Below are positions 8,619-19,000 of a DNA stretch of 64,000 nucleotides, piece by piece. A program made the position numbers and the translations under genes. Position 1 is the first letter of the stretch. Every line of letters starts with the position of its first letter. The notes below the pieces were generated by a model. That model was not told the DNA's origin. It did no database searches and worked only from the letters and a program-made list of their open reading frames with translations. Source of the DNA: Planctomycetota bacterium (GTDB taxonomy: Bacteria; Planctomycetota; UBA1135; GCA-002686595); NCBI GenBank assembly GCA_029259595.1, contig JAJDEW010000002.1:1-64000 (forward strand). Reading direction: 5' to 3'.

Positions 8619-11600
8619 GGCTGGAGCACGAGCTCGTAGCCCAACGTGACCCCCCGGGCGATGCCCGAGGTGTCCGACGTGTCGACCAGCACGCCTTGCA
8701 GGAAGAAGTTTTCACCGACGATCGACGGCACGTTCGGAATGAAGAGCGCGATCTCGACGGGAACACCGGGGGTCGTCCACAGCTCCTTCGGATAGCGCGT
8801 GATGAAGGGGTCGGGGAAGGCGAGGCTGACGAGGATCTCCCCAACAGCACCCGGTCCGTGCATCCCCCAGTTCGGGAAGCGCGGTCCGCACGGCGCTCCC
8901 GGGGGCGGGTAGGACGAGACCGCCAGGATCGGAATCGCTCCCGGCGTGATCGTGCCGGTGGGATCGTCGATACCGAGCACCAAGACGTTGGCGATCGAAG
9001 CATCCCCGCTCACCCGGACCAGGGTCGCTTCCGGGTTGATGCCGCAGCCACGCTTGACGAAGCCGGGCACGACGACAGGCCCCAGGCGGAAGGCATCGAC
9101 GTAGCCCCGCGACGAGTCGTCCCCGTCACCACCATTGCCGACGAGCACGCGCAGCACGAGGTCCGTCGACGCGTCCGCAGTCGGGAAGAGCTCCGCGAGG
9201 TTCGCTTCGATGGTCGGCATGTTCGTGGTGGCCCCGCCGAAGCGCGTCGACACGTTCGGGAACGGCGTGAACGTGTCCGCATACCAGACGATGGCCGCAT
9301 TCACACCGTCCGTCACTTCGACGCACATGAAGTCGTTACGGGCACCGCTGCGAACAGGCCCGCTCGGAAGGAAGGCCGCTTCGAAAGACAGGAGCGGAGC
9401 GCTGCTCGCAAAGCGGAAGGTCTGTTGGATACCCACGGCACCCATCGAGGGCGTTCCCAGCCCGAAAGGAACGTTCGGAGACGAGGCGGCCACGCTTCCC
9501 GCGGCATTCACCGCGCACCAGCGCGTGCCATTCGAGGGAAAGACGCCATCGGGCGATCCGGAGAGCACGACATGGCCGCTGCCGCCCACGGTCGTCCAGG
9601 CGCCGTTCGGAGGCGAGCCCACGATCTGCGACTCGAAACCACCATCGATGAAACCGGTCGGGGTGACCACGATCAGGTCGACGACCGTTCGAGTGTCGAC
9701 GCCTCCGGTCCCAGCCACCGTCAGCGCCACCGTGTACGTTCCGGCCTCGAGGTAGGTGTGCACGGGATCTGCCAGCGTGGACGAACTGCCGTCACCAAAG
9801 TCCCAGAGCCAGCTGGACACGCCCCCGCTGCTCGCGTCCGCGAAGCTGACGGTCAGCGGCGCCCCGCCCGCACTCGGCGTCGCCGTGAAGTCGGCCGACG
9901 GCGGCGGATCCAGGGCCACGACGAAGCCGACACGCGTCCGCACGTCCGTCCCCCCCGGTCCGGTTACCGTCAGAGAGACGGTGTAGGCGCCGGCCTCGGT
10001 GTACGTGTGCATGGGGCTCGACAGCGTCGAACTCCCGCCGTCGCCGAAGTCCCAGCTGCGGCTCGTCACCGGCGCCGATGACATGTCCAGAAACGTAACG
10101 GCAAGGGGCACGGTCCCGTTGCGCGGTGCACCACCGAAACTCGCCACGGGCGGCGGATCGTCGACCACCACGTAGCCCGCGCGCGTCCGGGTGTCGGCTC
10201 CACCGGGTCCGGTCGCCGTCAGGCTCACCGTGAAGGACCCTGCACTCGCGTACGTGTGCTGGGGGTCGCGCTCCGTCGAGCTCGCGCCGTCTCCGAAGTC
10301 CCAGGCCCAGCTCGTCACCGGACTTTGGGACTGATCTGCGAACGCCACGTTCAAGGGCCAGTCGCCGCTCGTGGGCGCGCCCGTGAAGTCCGCCACGGGC
10401 GACGGCTCCGTCACCGTCACGTAGCCGACGCGGGTCACGGAGTCCGATCCGCCCGGGCCGGCCACGGTCAGGCTGACCGTGTAGGTCCCAGCGGCCTGGT
10501 AGGTGTGCATCGGGTTTTCGAGCGGCGAGAGACCCCCGTCGCCGAAGTCCCACATCCAGCTCGTCACCACGTTCTGCGAGGTGTCCGTGAAGGCGACGTT
10601 CAGGGGCGCAGCTCCGTTCGTCGGAGTGGCCGTGAAGGCAGCGATCGGTGCGGGCTCGGTCACCGTCACGAGATCGGCGCGCGTCAACGTGTCGGTACCG
10701 CCCGGCCCCGTCACGGTCAGTCCGACGCTGTACGTACCCGGCGTCGTGTAGGCATGCACGGGATTCGCCTCGGTCGACGTGTCCCCGTCCCCGAAGGTCC
10801 ACGCCCGACTCGTGACGCTGAAGGTCGAAGTGTCGGTGAAGGCCACGGTGAGATCCGCGGGACCACTCGTCGGCGTCGCGGTGAAGCCCGCGATCGGAGC
10901 TGCGGGGTCGACCGTGATGTAGTTCGTCCGCGTGCGTGAAGCGCTCCCACCCGGCCCCGTGACGATCAGCTGCACGGAGTAGGTACCGGGCGCGAGGTAG
11001 GTGTGGAGGGGCTCCGCGAGCGTCGACGATTCACCATCCCCGAAGGTCCAGGACCAGGCGGTCACGTTGCCCGTCGAGCGATCGGAGAAGAGCACGTCGA
11101 GGGGCTCGAGGCCCGAGCGGGGCGTCGCGATGAAGTTCGACACGGGCGGCGGCTCATCCGCCACGACGTAGTCCGCGCGCGTGAGCACGTCCGAACCGCC
11201 CGGACCGGAGACCGTCAAGGTCACCGAATACGTCCCCGCCGCTTGATACGTGTGCAGGGGGCTCGACTGGGTCGAGCTCGAGCCGTCGCCGAAGTCCCAG
11301 GCCCAGGCCGTGACGACGTTCTGGGACGCATCGGTGAAGGCCACGTCCAGGGGCGCGAGGCCGGTCGTCGGCCATGCGCTGAAGCCCGCCACCGGCGCGG
11401 GTTCGTCGACGACGACGAAGTCCGACTTCGTCCGCGTGTCGACCCCACCCGGCCCCGTCGTGGTCAGGCTGACCGTGTACGAACCCGGGTTCGCGTACGT
11501 GTGAGCAGGATGCTGCTGCGTCGAGGTCGCTCCGTCGCCGAAGGTCCAGCTCCAGGAAGTGACCGGGTTCGCTGAAGCATCCGAGAATGCCACGGCGAGC

Positions 11601-14600
11601 GGCGGGAGGCCGCTCGTCGGTGTCCCACCGAAGTCCGCCACGGGCGGCTGCTCGCTGACCGTGACGTAGTCGCTGCGCGTTCGCACATCCGCTCCACCTG
11701 GTCCGGAGACGGTCAAGCCGACCGTGTAGGTGCCGGGAGCCCCGTACGTGTGCACGGGGTTCGCAGCGGTCGACGTGGCACCGTCCCCGAAGGTCCAGTT
11801 CCAAGCCGAACGAGCACCGGTCGAGGCATCGGAGAAGCTCACGGACAGCGGGAACGGGCCGCTGACCGGACTGCCCGAAAAGTCCGCGCTCGGCGGCGGC
11901 TCGCTGACGACGATGTAGTCGGTCCGCGTGAGGAGCCCTGTTCCGCCGGGACCGGAAGCCGTGAGGGCGACCGTGTACGTGCCGGGCAGCGCATAGGTAT
12001 GCCCAGGGTCCTGCAGAGTGGACGTCGTCCCGTCCCCGAAGTCCCAGCTCCAGGCCGTCACCAGGTTCGTCGACGCATCCGAGAAGCCGACCGTCAGAGG
12101 AGCTGTACCGCTCGTCGGCAGCGCACCGAAGTCGACCACGGGCGCCGGTTCACTCACCGTGACGTAGCCGACGAGCGTCGTCGCGTCCACGCCACCCGGC
12201 CCGCTCGCGGTCAACGACACGTCGAAGGTGCCGGTCGCGACGTAGGTGTGCGCGGGGTTCTGCTCCGTGGACGTCGCACCGTCTCCGAACGACCAGCTCC
12301 AAGCGGTCACGACGCCCGTCGAAGCGTCGCTGAATACGACGTCGAGTGGACGAAGGCCGCTTACCGGGGCTGCGGTCAAGCCCGCCACCGGCGGTCCAGC
12401 CGCGATGAGGTCGGGGCGGGTCAAGGTGGCCGAGCCACCGGGGCCCGCGGACGTCAGCGCAACCGTGAAGAGCCCGGCCGTCGTGTACGTGTGCTGCGGA
12501 TGCTGCTCGCTCGAAGTCGTGCCGTCCCCGAAGTCCCAGGCCCAGCTCGAGGTCGGATTCGAGGTCGTGTCCATGAAGGTCACGGTCAGCGGCAACGGTC
12601 CGCTGGTCGGCGCGGCGCTGAAGTCCGCCGTCGGGACTTCCTCCAGCACGCCGATGTAGTCGGTTCGGACGATGCTGTCGCTGCCGCCGGGACCCGTCAC
12701 CGTCAGGCTCACGACATAGGCGCCCGCGTCCGTATAGACATGGGACGGGTTCTGCAGAGTCGACGTCGTTCCGTCCCCGAGATCCCAGGCCCAGCTCGTC
12801 ACCGGATTGAGCGACGTATCGCGAAACACGACCGCCAAGGGCTTCGTCCCGAGCCGCGGTCGACCGAAGAAGCCGACGATCGGCTCGGCGTCGACCTCGA
12901 TGAGGTCGAGCTCGGTCGAGCTGTCGACTCCACCGGGACCCGTCACCGTGAGGCGTACGGAAAAGGTCCCTGCGTCGGTGTAGACGTGGACCGGGTTCTG
13001 CTCGCTGGAAGTCCCGCCGTCGCCGAATTCCCAGGCCCAGGCGGTGATCGCATTCGTGGACGTGTCCGTGAACGTGACCGCGAAGGGGCGCACGCCGTTC
13101 GTGGCGGAAACGCCGAAGCCGGCCACCGGAGGCGGCTCCGCGACCGTGATCAGGTCCGTACGCGTCAGCGCGCCCGAGCCGCCCGGCCCCGTCGCCGTCA
13201 GCGTCACGCTGTAGGTTCCCGCCACGCCGAAGACGTGGACCGGATGCTGGACGGTAGACGTCGCTCCGTCGCCGAAGTCCCACGCCCAGCTCGTCACCGG
13301 GTTCACGGAGGAGTCCGCGAAGGTGACCGCGAGCGGGAGCAATCCGCTCTCCGGTGTGGCCGAGAAGGCGACGGCCGGAGGCTGTTCGTCGACGACGATG
13401 AAGTCGGTACGCGTCAGCGTGTCGACGCCACCCGGCCCCGAGGCCGTCAGCGCGACGGTGTAGCTTCCCGCGGCTCCGTAGGTGTGCGTCGGAGCCTCTT
13501 CCGACGACGTTCCGCCGTCACCGAAGTCCCACGAACGGGCGGTCACGACGCCGGCGCTCGTATCCTGGAAGGCGACCTCGAGCGGGTGCACTCCCGTTTC
13601 GGGCGTCGCGCCGAAGTCCGCGAGCGGAGGATCGTTGCCGACGATGACATAGTCCACCACCGTCGCCGTATCGCTTCCGGTCGGGCCCTGGATCGTCAAG
13701 CTGACCGTGTAGACCCCGGAGGCGAGGTAGGTATGCACCGGGCTCGACACGGTCGACGTCATGCCGTCGCCGAAGTCCCAGCTCCAGCTCGTCACGTCAC
13801 CGCCGGACGCGTCGCTGAACGTCACGACCAGCGGGTCCTGCCCGGCGCGGGGCGTGCCCGTGAATGCGGCCAGGGGGGTCGGATCGACGACGACGACCTC
13901 GTCCGGCCGCGACACCATGTCCGTACCCGACCCGTTCGTCACGGTGAGGCTGACGGCAAAGGAGCCGGACGTCCAGTAGTCGTGTGTCGGATTCTGGAAC
14001 GTCGAGGTTCCGCCGTCTCCGAAGTCCCATGCCCAAGTCGTGGCGGGTCCGGAGGAGAGGTCCGTGAAGGCCACGCTCAACGGAGCAAAGCCGTAGTTCG
14101 AGAGCGTGGAGAAGTCGGCCACGGGCGGCTGATCCGTCACGCTGATGCGACCGATGTCGGTTCTGGTGTCAACGCCACCAGGTCCGGCCGCCGTCAAGGC
14201 GACGGTGTACAGCCCGGCGCTCGTGTACGTGTGCACCGGGTGCTGAGCGGTCGAGCTCGCGCCGTCGCCGAAGTCCCATGACCAGCTCGTCACCGGACCG
14301 TCGGATGTATCCGTGAACGTCACCTCCAGCGGATGCACCCCGCTCTCGGGGCTCGCGCCGAACGTGGCGACCGGCGGCGGATCGTCCACCGCCACCAGCA
14401 TGGTCTGCGTCAGCGCATCGGTGCCACCCGGGCCTTCGATCGCGAGCGAGACCGAGAAGGTCCCCGAAGTCATGTAGACGTGCTTCGGGCTGCGCGCCGT
14501 GGAGCTCGCCCCATCGCCGAAGTCCCAGGTCCACGTGTCGTGGATGCCCGTCGAGCGATTGGAAAACTGCACTTCGAGCGGAGCGAAGCCGGCGAGCGGA

Positions 14601-15988
14601 GTCGCGTCGAAGCTCACGAGCGGCGCCGGTGTCGGCCAACCGTCGAGCAACAGCACCCAGATGCCGCCCTGATTCAGCCCGTTGGCGTCGTTCAGGCGCG
14701 CGCCGGTGACCAGGTCGGCGACACCGTCCCCGTCCAGGTCCCCCACCGCCGCCAAGGACGAGCCGAACGCGTCGCCGTTCGAGAGCGGACCGGTCAGGTT
14801 TCCGTCGCTGGTGCTGATCCGCGAGTCCGCGATCACCGTACCCGTCGCATCCAGCTGGAGAATCCAGACCGCGCCACGATTCGCGCCGCCGTCGTCGTCC
14901 TCGTAGGCGCCGACGGCGAGGTCTGTCCAACCGTCCCCGCCAAGGTCGCCAAGCGCCTGACAAGAGATCCCGAAGCCGTCCTCGTCGGCGATCGGACCGG
15001 TGAACCCACCGCCGAGGGAGCTGATCTTCTGGTGCGAGCGCACCGTGCCGTCCGCGTTCAGGAAGAGGATCCAGATCGCTCCGCGGTTGGAGCCGCCGTC
15101 GTCGTCATGGAAGGCTCCCACCGCCAAGTCCGTGACGCCGTCGCGATCGATGTCCCCGAGCGAACTGACGTCGCTGCCGAAGCGATCGCCTTGCAGGATC
15201 GTGCCCGTGAAGCCACCCGTGCCGGGTCCGATCTTCTGCTCGTCGCGCACGGTGCCGTCGCTCTCCAGGAAGAGAATCCAGATGGCACCTGCTTCGAAGC
15301 CACCGTCGTCATCGCGACTGTGACCGACTGCCAGATCCTGGACACCATCCGCATCGAGGTCCCCGATGCTCTCCACGGCCCAGCCGAAGGACGTGCCGCT
15401 CCCGATCGCGCCGCCGAAGTTCCCGTCGCTTTGACTGATCTTCTGATGCGAGGCGACGGTGCCATCCGTGTTCAGGAACAGGATCCAGACCGCGCCCGTG
15501 TTGGCACCGCCGGTGTCGTCCCGATACGCGCCCACCGCCAGGTCCTGGACATCGTCTCCGTTCAGGTCTCCGAGGTTCGCGACCGAGACGCCGAAACGAT
15601 CGTTGTCCGCCAAGGGGCCCGTGAAGCCGCCGCTCACGCTGCTGATCTTCTGCCAGGACTTGACGTTGCTCGTCGCATCCAGAAAGAGGATGTAGACACA
15701 GCCTCGATCGACCCCACCGTCGTCGTCCCGGTGCGCGCCGACGGCCAGGTCCACGATGCCGTCTCCGTCGAGGTCACCGAGCGATGCGATCGAGACGCCG
15801 AAACGGTCCTCGTAGTCGAGCAGCGCAGCGGGCAAGCCCCCGCTTCCGTCGGTGATCTCGTGATCGGAGAGCACGGCGCCTGGAGTCTGGCCTGAGGCGA
15901 ACGCGCCGGACGCGACCAGCGCGCCCGCCGCGAGCAGGACGCGAACGACGGCAGTGGTTCGGGGAGGATGGAAAGGGAGGGGGGTCAC
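8615..15988 (-). CDS. Giant secreted FG-GAP/PKD protein 1 (20 PKD domains)
   Basis: 2457 residues from GTG 15988. Signal peptide about 1-33. Residues about 50-450: six FG-GAP (integrin-alpha-like) repeats with period about 67, each with a DRFG..ASLGDLDGDG calcium-type loop and ending in WILFL-like strands. Residues about 454-2110: twenty PKD domains of about 83 residues, each with W-D-F-G-D-G (variants SFGDG, TFGDG, EFGDG, DLGDG). Residues about 2111-2310: a jelly-roll-like domain (GGFES start, VGNGG, VDAFR). Residues about 2312-2457: YGCG-type C-terminal domain (here RGCGINPEATL). Likely an extended cell-surface or matrix adhesin. It lies 16 bp downstream of protein 2, suggesting one transcript. 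No enzymatic motif is seen. Confidence 0.88.
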   Translation of the reverse strand: MTPLPFHPPRTTAVVRVLLAAGALVASGAFASGQTPGAVLSDHEITDGSGGLPAALLDYEDRFGVSIASLGDLDGDGIVDLAVGAHRDDDGGVDRGCVYILFLDATSNVKSWQKISSVSGGFTGPLADNDRFGVSVANLGDLNGDDVQDLAVGAYRDDTGGANTGAVWILFLNTDGTVASHQKISQSDGNFGGAIGSGTSFGWAVESIGDLDADGVQDLAVGHSRDDDGGFEAGAIWILFLESDGTVRDEQKIGPGTGGFTGTILQGDRFGSDVSSLGDIDRDGVTDLAVGAFHDDDGGSNRGAIWILFLNADGTVRSHQKISSLGGGFTGPIADEDGFGISCQALGDLGGDGWTDLAVGAYEDDDGGANRGAVWILQLDATGTVIADSRISTSDGNLTGPLSNGDAFGSSLAAVGDLDGDGVADLVTGARLNDANGLNQGGIWVLLLDGWPTPAPLVSFDATPLAGFAPLEVQFSNRSTGIHDTWTWDFGDGASSTARSPKHVYMTSGTFSVSLAIEGPGGTDALTQTMLVAVDDPPPVATFGASPESGVHPLEVTFTDTSDGPVTSWSWDFGDGASSTAQHPVHTYTSAGLYTVALTAAGPGGVDTRTDIGRISVTDQPPVADFSTLSNYGFAPLSVAFTDLSSGPATTWAWDFGDGGTSTFQNPTHDYWTSGSFAVSLTVTNGSGTDMVSRPDEVVVVDPTPLAAFTGTPRAGQDPLVVTFSDASGGDVTSWSWDFGDGMTSTVSSPVHTYLASGVYTVSLTIQGPTGSDTATVVDYVIVGNDPPLADFGATPETGVHPLEVAFQDTSAGVVTARSWDFGDGGTSSEEAPTHTYGAAGSYTVALTASGPGGVDTLTRTDFIVVDEQPPAVAFSATPESGLLPLAVTFADSSVNPVTSWAWDFGDGATSTVQHPVHVFGVAGTYSVTLTATGPGGSGALTRTDLITVAEPPPVAGFGVSATNGVRPFAVTFTDTSTNAITAWAWEFGDGGTSSEQNPVHVYTDAGTFSVRLTVTGPGGVDSSTELDLIEVDAEPIVGFFGRPRLGTKPLAVVFRDTSLNPVTSWAWDLGDGTTSTLQNPSHVYTDAGAYVVSLTVTGPGGSDSIVRTDYIGVLEEVPTADFSAAPTSGPLPLTVTFMDTTSNPTSSWAWDFGDGTTSSEQHPQHTYTTAGLFTVALTSAGPGGSATLTRPDLIAAGPPVAGLTAAPVSGLRPLDVVFSDASTGVVTAWSWSFGDGATSTEQNPAHTYVATGTFDVSLTASGPGGVDATTLVGYVTVSEPAPVVDFGALPTSGTAPLTVGFSDASTNLVTAWSWDFGDGTTSTLQDPGHTYALPGTYTVALTASGPGGTGLLTRTDYIVVSEPPPSADFSGSPVSGPFPLSVSFSDASTGARSAWNWTFGDGATSTAANPVHTYGAPGTYTVGLTVSGPGGADVRTRSDYVTVSEQPPVADFGGTPTSGLPPLAVAFSDASANPVTSWSWTFGDGATSTQQHPAHTYANPGSYTVSLTTTGPGGVDTRTKSDFVVVDEPAPVAGFSAWPTTGLAPLDVAFTDASQNVVTAWAWDFGDGSSSTQSSPLHTYQAAGTYSVTLTVSGPGGSDVLTRADYVVADEPPPVSNFIATPRSGLEPLDVLFSDRSTGNVTAWSWTFGDGESSTLAEPLHTYLAPGTYSVQLIVTGPGGSASRTRTNYITVDPAAPIAGFTATPTSGPADLTVAFTDTSTFSVTSRAWTFGDGDTSTEANPVHAYTTPGTYSVGLTVTGPGGTDTLTRADLVTVTEPAPIAAFTATPTNGAAPLNVAFTDTSQNVVTSWMWDFGDGGLSPLENPMHTYQAAGTYTVSLTVAGPGGSDSVTRVGYVTVTEPSPVADFTGAPTSGDWPLNVAFADQSQSPVTSWAWDFGDGASSTERDPQHTYASAGSFTVSLTATGPGGADTRTRAGYVVVDDPPPVASFGGAPRNGTVPLAVTFLDMSSAPVTSRSWDFGDGGSSTLSSPMHTYTEAGAYTVSLTVTGPGGTDVRTRVGFVVALDPPPSADFTATPSAGGAPLTVSFADASSGGVSSWLWDFGDGSSSTLADPVHTYLEAGTYTVALTVAGTGGVDTRTVVDLIVVTPTGFIDGGFESQIVGSPPNGAWTTVGGSGHVVLSGSPDGVFPSNGTRWCAVNAAGSVAASSPNVPFGLGTPSMGAVGIQQTFRFASSAPLLSFEAAFLPSGPVRSGARNDFMCVEVTDGVNAAIVWYADTFTPFPNVSTRFGGATTNMPTIEANLAELFPTADASTDLVLRVLVGNGGDGDDSSRGYVDAFRLGPVVVPGFVKRGCGINPEATLVRVSGDASIANVLVLGIDDPTGTITPGAIPILAVSSYPPPGAPCGPRFPNWGMHGPGAVGEILVSLAFPDPFITRYPKELWTTPGVPVEIALFIPNVPSIVGENFFLQGVLVDTSDTSGIARGVTLGYELVLQP

Positions 15989-16004
15989 GGCAGATCGTCG
16001 TTCG

Positions 16005-19000
16005 TCAGTCGCCCGGGGCCCTCGCCGTCCAGGTCCAAGCTTCGGTCAAGCCGAAGCTCAAGAGCGGTGCCGTCGTGTCGAACAGGATCGCCTGGGCGTA
16101 GAAATCGACCCCGACGAGCACGGGGTCGGTCGGTACGCCCAGTTGGAAGCGGACTTCGTCGTCCGGCAGCGGCAAGCCGCGCAGGAAGGCAACCTTCTGG
16201 TTGGGAATGAGCAACAGCTCGCCCGGGCCTTCGAACAGGCCGCCCTGGGGCAGCACGGCGCCGCACGGGAAGCTCGGATGGGGCGTGACGGTCACCGTCA
16301 ACCAGCCGATCGCGCTGCCGCGCCCGAGGAAGTCGATCGCCTCCCCGATTTCGACGCTGCCCTCCACGAAGAGGCTCCCGGGGGGGTTGATTCCGCAGCC
16401 GTAGGACCGGAAGTCACGCTCGCGGAAGCGAAAGTCGTCGACGTCCGCGAAGCTCACGCCCGCGCCGTCGTCGGCGTTGCCGACTTGCGCCGTGATCGCG
16501 AAGATCGTGTCCGGACCGGCCTCCGGGAACAGCTGCCCGAGATCACCGCCGACGAGCACGCCGTCCAGGAGGGGCGGCAGGCTCGAGTCCGTGTAGAAGA
16601 GATTGAAGACCGACACTCCGTCCGTGACGTCGAGGCTGAACCAATCCGGGCGCTGTGTGTCGTTGCCGGGGAAGCGCACCGAGGTGCTGAGGATCGGCCG
16701 GCCCGACGGCAGGAAGAATTCCTGCGAGATGCCCGAGCCTCCGATCGGCGCGGCGCCGAAACCGCCCGGATTCGAGGGGGGTGTGGCTGCGTTCGTCCCG
16801 TCCGTCGAAAGCTGACACCAGTAGGAGCCATCGGGCGGTCCCGCAAGACCATCCGTGGAACGCGCCAGCACCGAAGAGCCGGGCAACACGGTCCATGCCG
16901 CGGACACCTCGTCGCCGAGCGACTCCTCGAAGCTCGGATCGCGCAGCCCACGAAAGAGCGCGACGTCCACCGCGTCGGGCAGGAGCGCCATGTCCACGCC
17001 ACCCGGCCCCTGAACCGTCAGGGAGACGGAGTACAGACCGACTTCGGTGTACGCGTGAACCGGCTGCTCTCCGTTCGACCCGGAGCCGTCGCCGAAGTCC
17101 CAGCTCCAGGACGTGACGTTGCCACTCGACAGATCGCTGAAGGCAACCGCGAGCGGAGCCGTGCCGCTGTGCGGATCGAGTTCGAAGGCCGCCACCGGCG
17201 GCGTAGCATCCTCCACCACCACGAAGTCGACGAGACTCGACGTATCCGAACCACCGGGCCCCACCGCCGTCAGCGCGACCGTGTACGTCCCCGCCGTCGT
17301 GTACGTGTGCTGCGGGTGCTGCGCGCTCGAGCTTCCGCCGTCGCCGAAGTCCCACGACCAGCTCGTCACCGGGTTCGTCGACGTGTCCGTGAAGGCCACG
17401 TCCAGCGGCAGCACGCCGCTCGTCGGCAGCCCCGTGAAGCTCGCCACCGGCGCCGCTTCGTCCACCGTCACGAGGTCCGCCTGCTGCGCCGTGTCCACGC
17501 CGCCCGGACCCGTCGCCGTCAGGGACACCGTGTACGTCCCCGCCGTCGTGTACGTGTGCTGCGGGTGCTGCGCGCTCGAACTCCCGCCGTCGCCGAAGTC
17601 CCACGACCAGCTCGTCACCGGGTTCGAGGACGTGTCCGTGAAGGCCACGTCCAGCGGCAGCGCGCCGCTCGTCGGCAGCCCCGTGAAGCTCGCCACCGGC
17701 GCCGCTTCGTCGATCGAGAGGAGGTCGATCGACGTCGTTGCATCCGAGCCGCCGGGCCCGTCCACGGTCAGGGTCACGGTGAAGATCCCACCGGAGAGAT
17801 AGACGTGCTCGGGGTTCTGTTCGGTGGAACTGGAGCCGTCGCCGAAGTCCCACAGCCAGGTCGTGACCGGATTCTGCGACGCATCCGTGAAGGTCACCGT
17901 GAGCGGAGCCTGGCCCGTCGTCGGCGTCGCCCCGAAGGCGGCGACCGGCGGAAGCTCGTTCACCGTGATCAGATCGGTTTGCGTGCGGACGTCGGTTCCC
18001 CCGGGCCCGGTCACCGTGAGTCCAACGGAGTAAGTGCCCGCGAGCTCGTAGGTGTGGTTCGGATTGCGGGCCATGGAAGCGACGCCGTCGCCGAAGTCCC
18101 AGATCCAGCTCGTCACCGCGTTCGCAGAGCCGTCCGTGAAGGCGACGCTGAGCGGCCGTTGGCCCGCGCTCGGAGCCGCGCTGAAGTCGGCCACCGGTGG
18201 GGCGTCCTCCACGACGATCAGGTCGGTGATCGTGATGCTGTCCTCGTCCCCAGGAGAGGTCGTCGTCAGGGTCACCGAGAACGTCCCCGAGCTCGTGTAC
18301 GTGTAGCCCGGATTGGCGAGCAGCGAGGTTCCGCCGTCCCCGAAGTCCCAGAACCAGCTCGTGACGTTCGGCGTCGAGACGTCGTCGAAGTTGACGAGCA
18401 GGGGCGCGAAGCCCGCCGTCGGCGCCGCGGAGAAATCGGCGATCACGATGTTTTGATCGACTTCGACCGCGTCCACGCGCGTCGCCATGTCGATTCCACT
18501 CGGCCCGGTCACCGTCAGCCCGACGGTGTACATGCCGTCCGAGAGGTAGGTGTGGAGCGGAGCGGCTTCCGTCGAGGTCGAGCCGTCTCCGAAGTCCCAG
18601 AGCCAGCTCGTGATCGTTCCCGTGGACAGGTCCGTGAACTGGACGTCGAGCGGGGGAACGCCCCGATCGCGATCGGACGCGAAGGCCGCGACCGGCGGAG
18701 GCTCCATGACCGTGATGTAGTCGAGCAGCTCGACGACGTCCGAGCCGTGCGGTCCCTGGCAGGTCAGTCGGACCGTGTAGGACCCGGGAGCCTCATAGAC
18801 GTGGACCGGGCTGTCGAGCGACGACAGCCGCCCATCGCCGAAGACCCAGGCGCGATTCGTGACCTCGCCCAAGGTGAGGTTCTGGAACGACACCGTGAGT
18901 GGCGCATAGCCCGAGGTCACGTCGGCCGTGAAATCGGTGAGCGGCGGGAAGTCGCCGATGTTGACCCAGGCGGACTTCGTTCCGACGCCGTTCGCATTCG

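Noticed and set aside
9655..14625. Regular repeats every about 250 bp that might look like a CRISPR array or VNTR
   Set aside because: They are degenerate 83-codon PKD units within one open frame, without constant repeats or short unique spacers.
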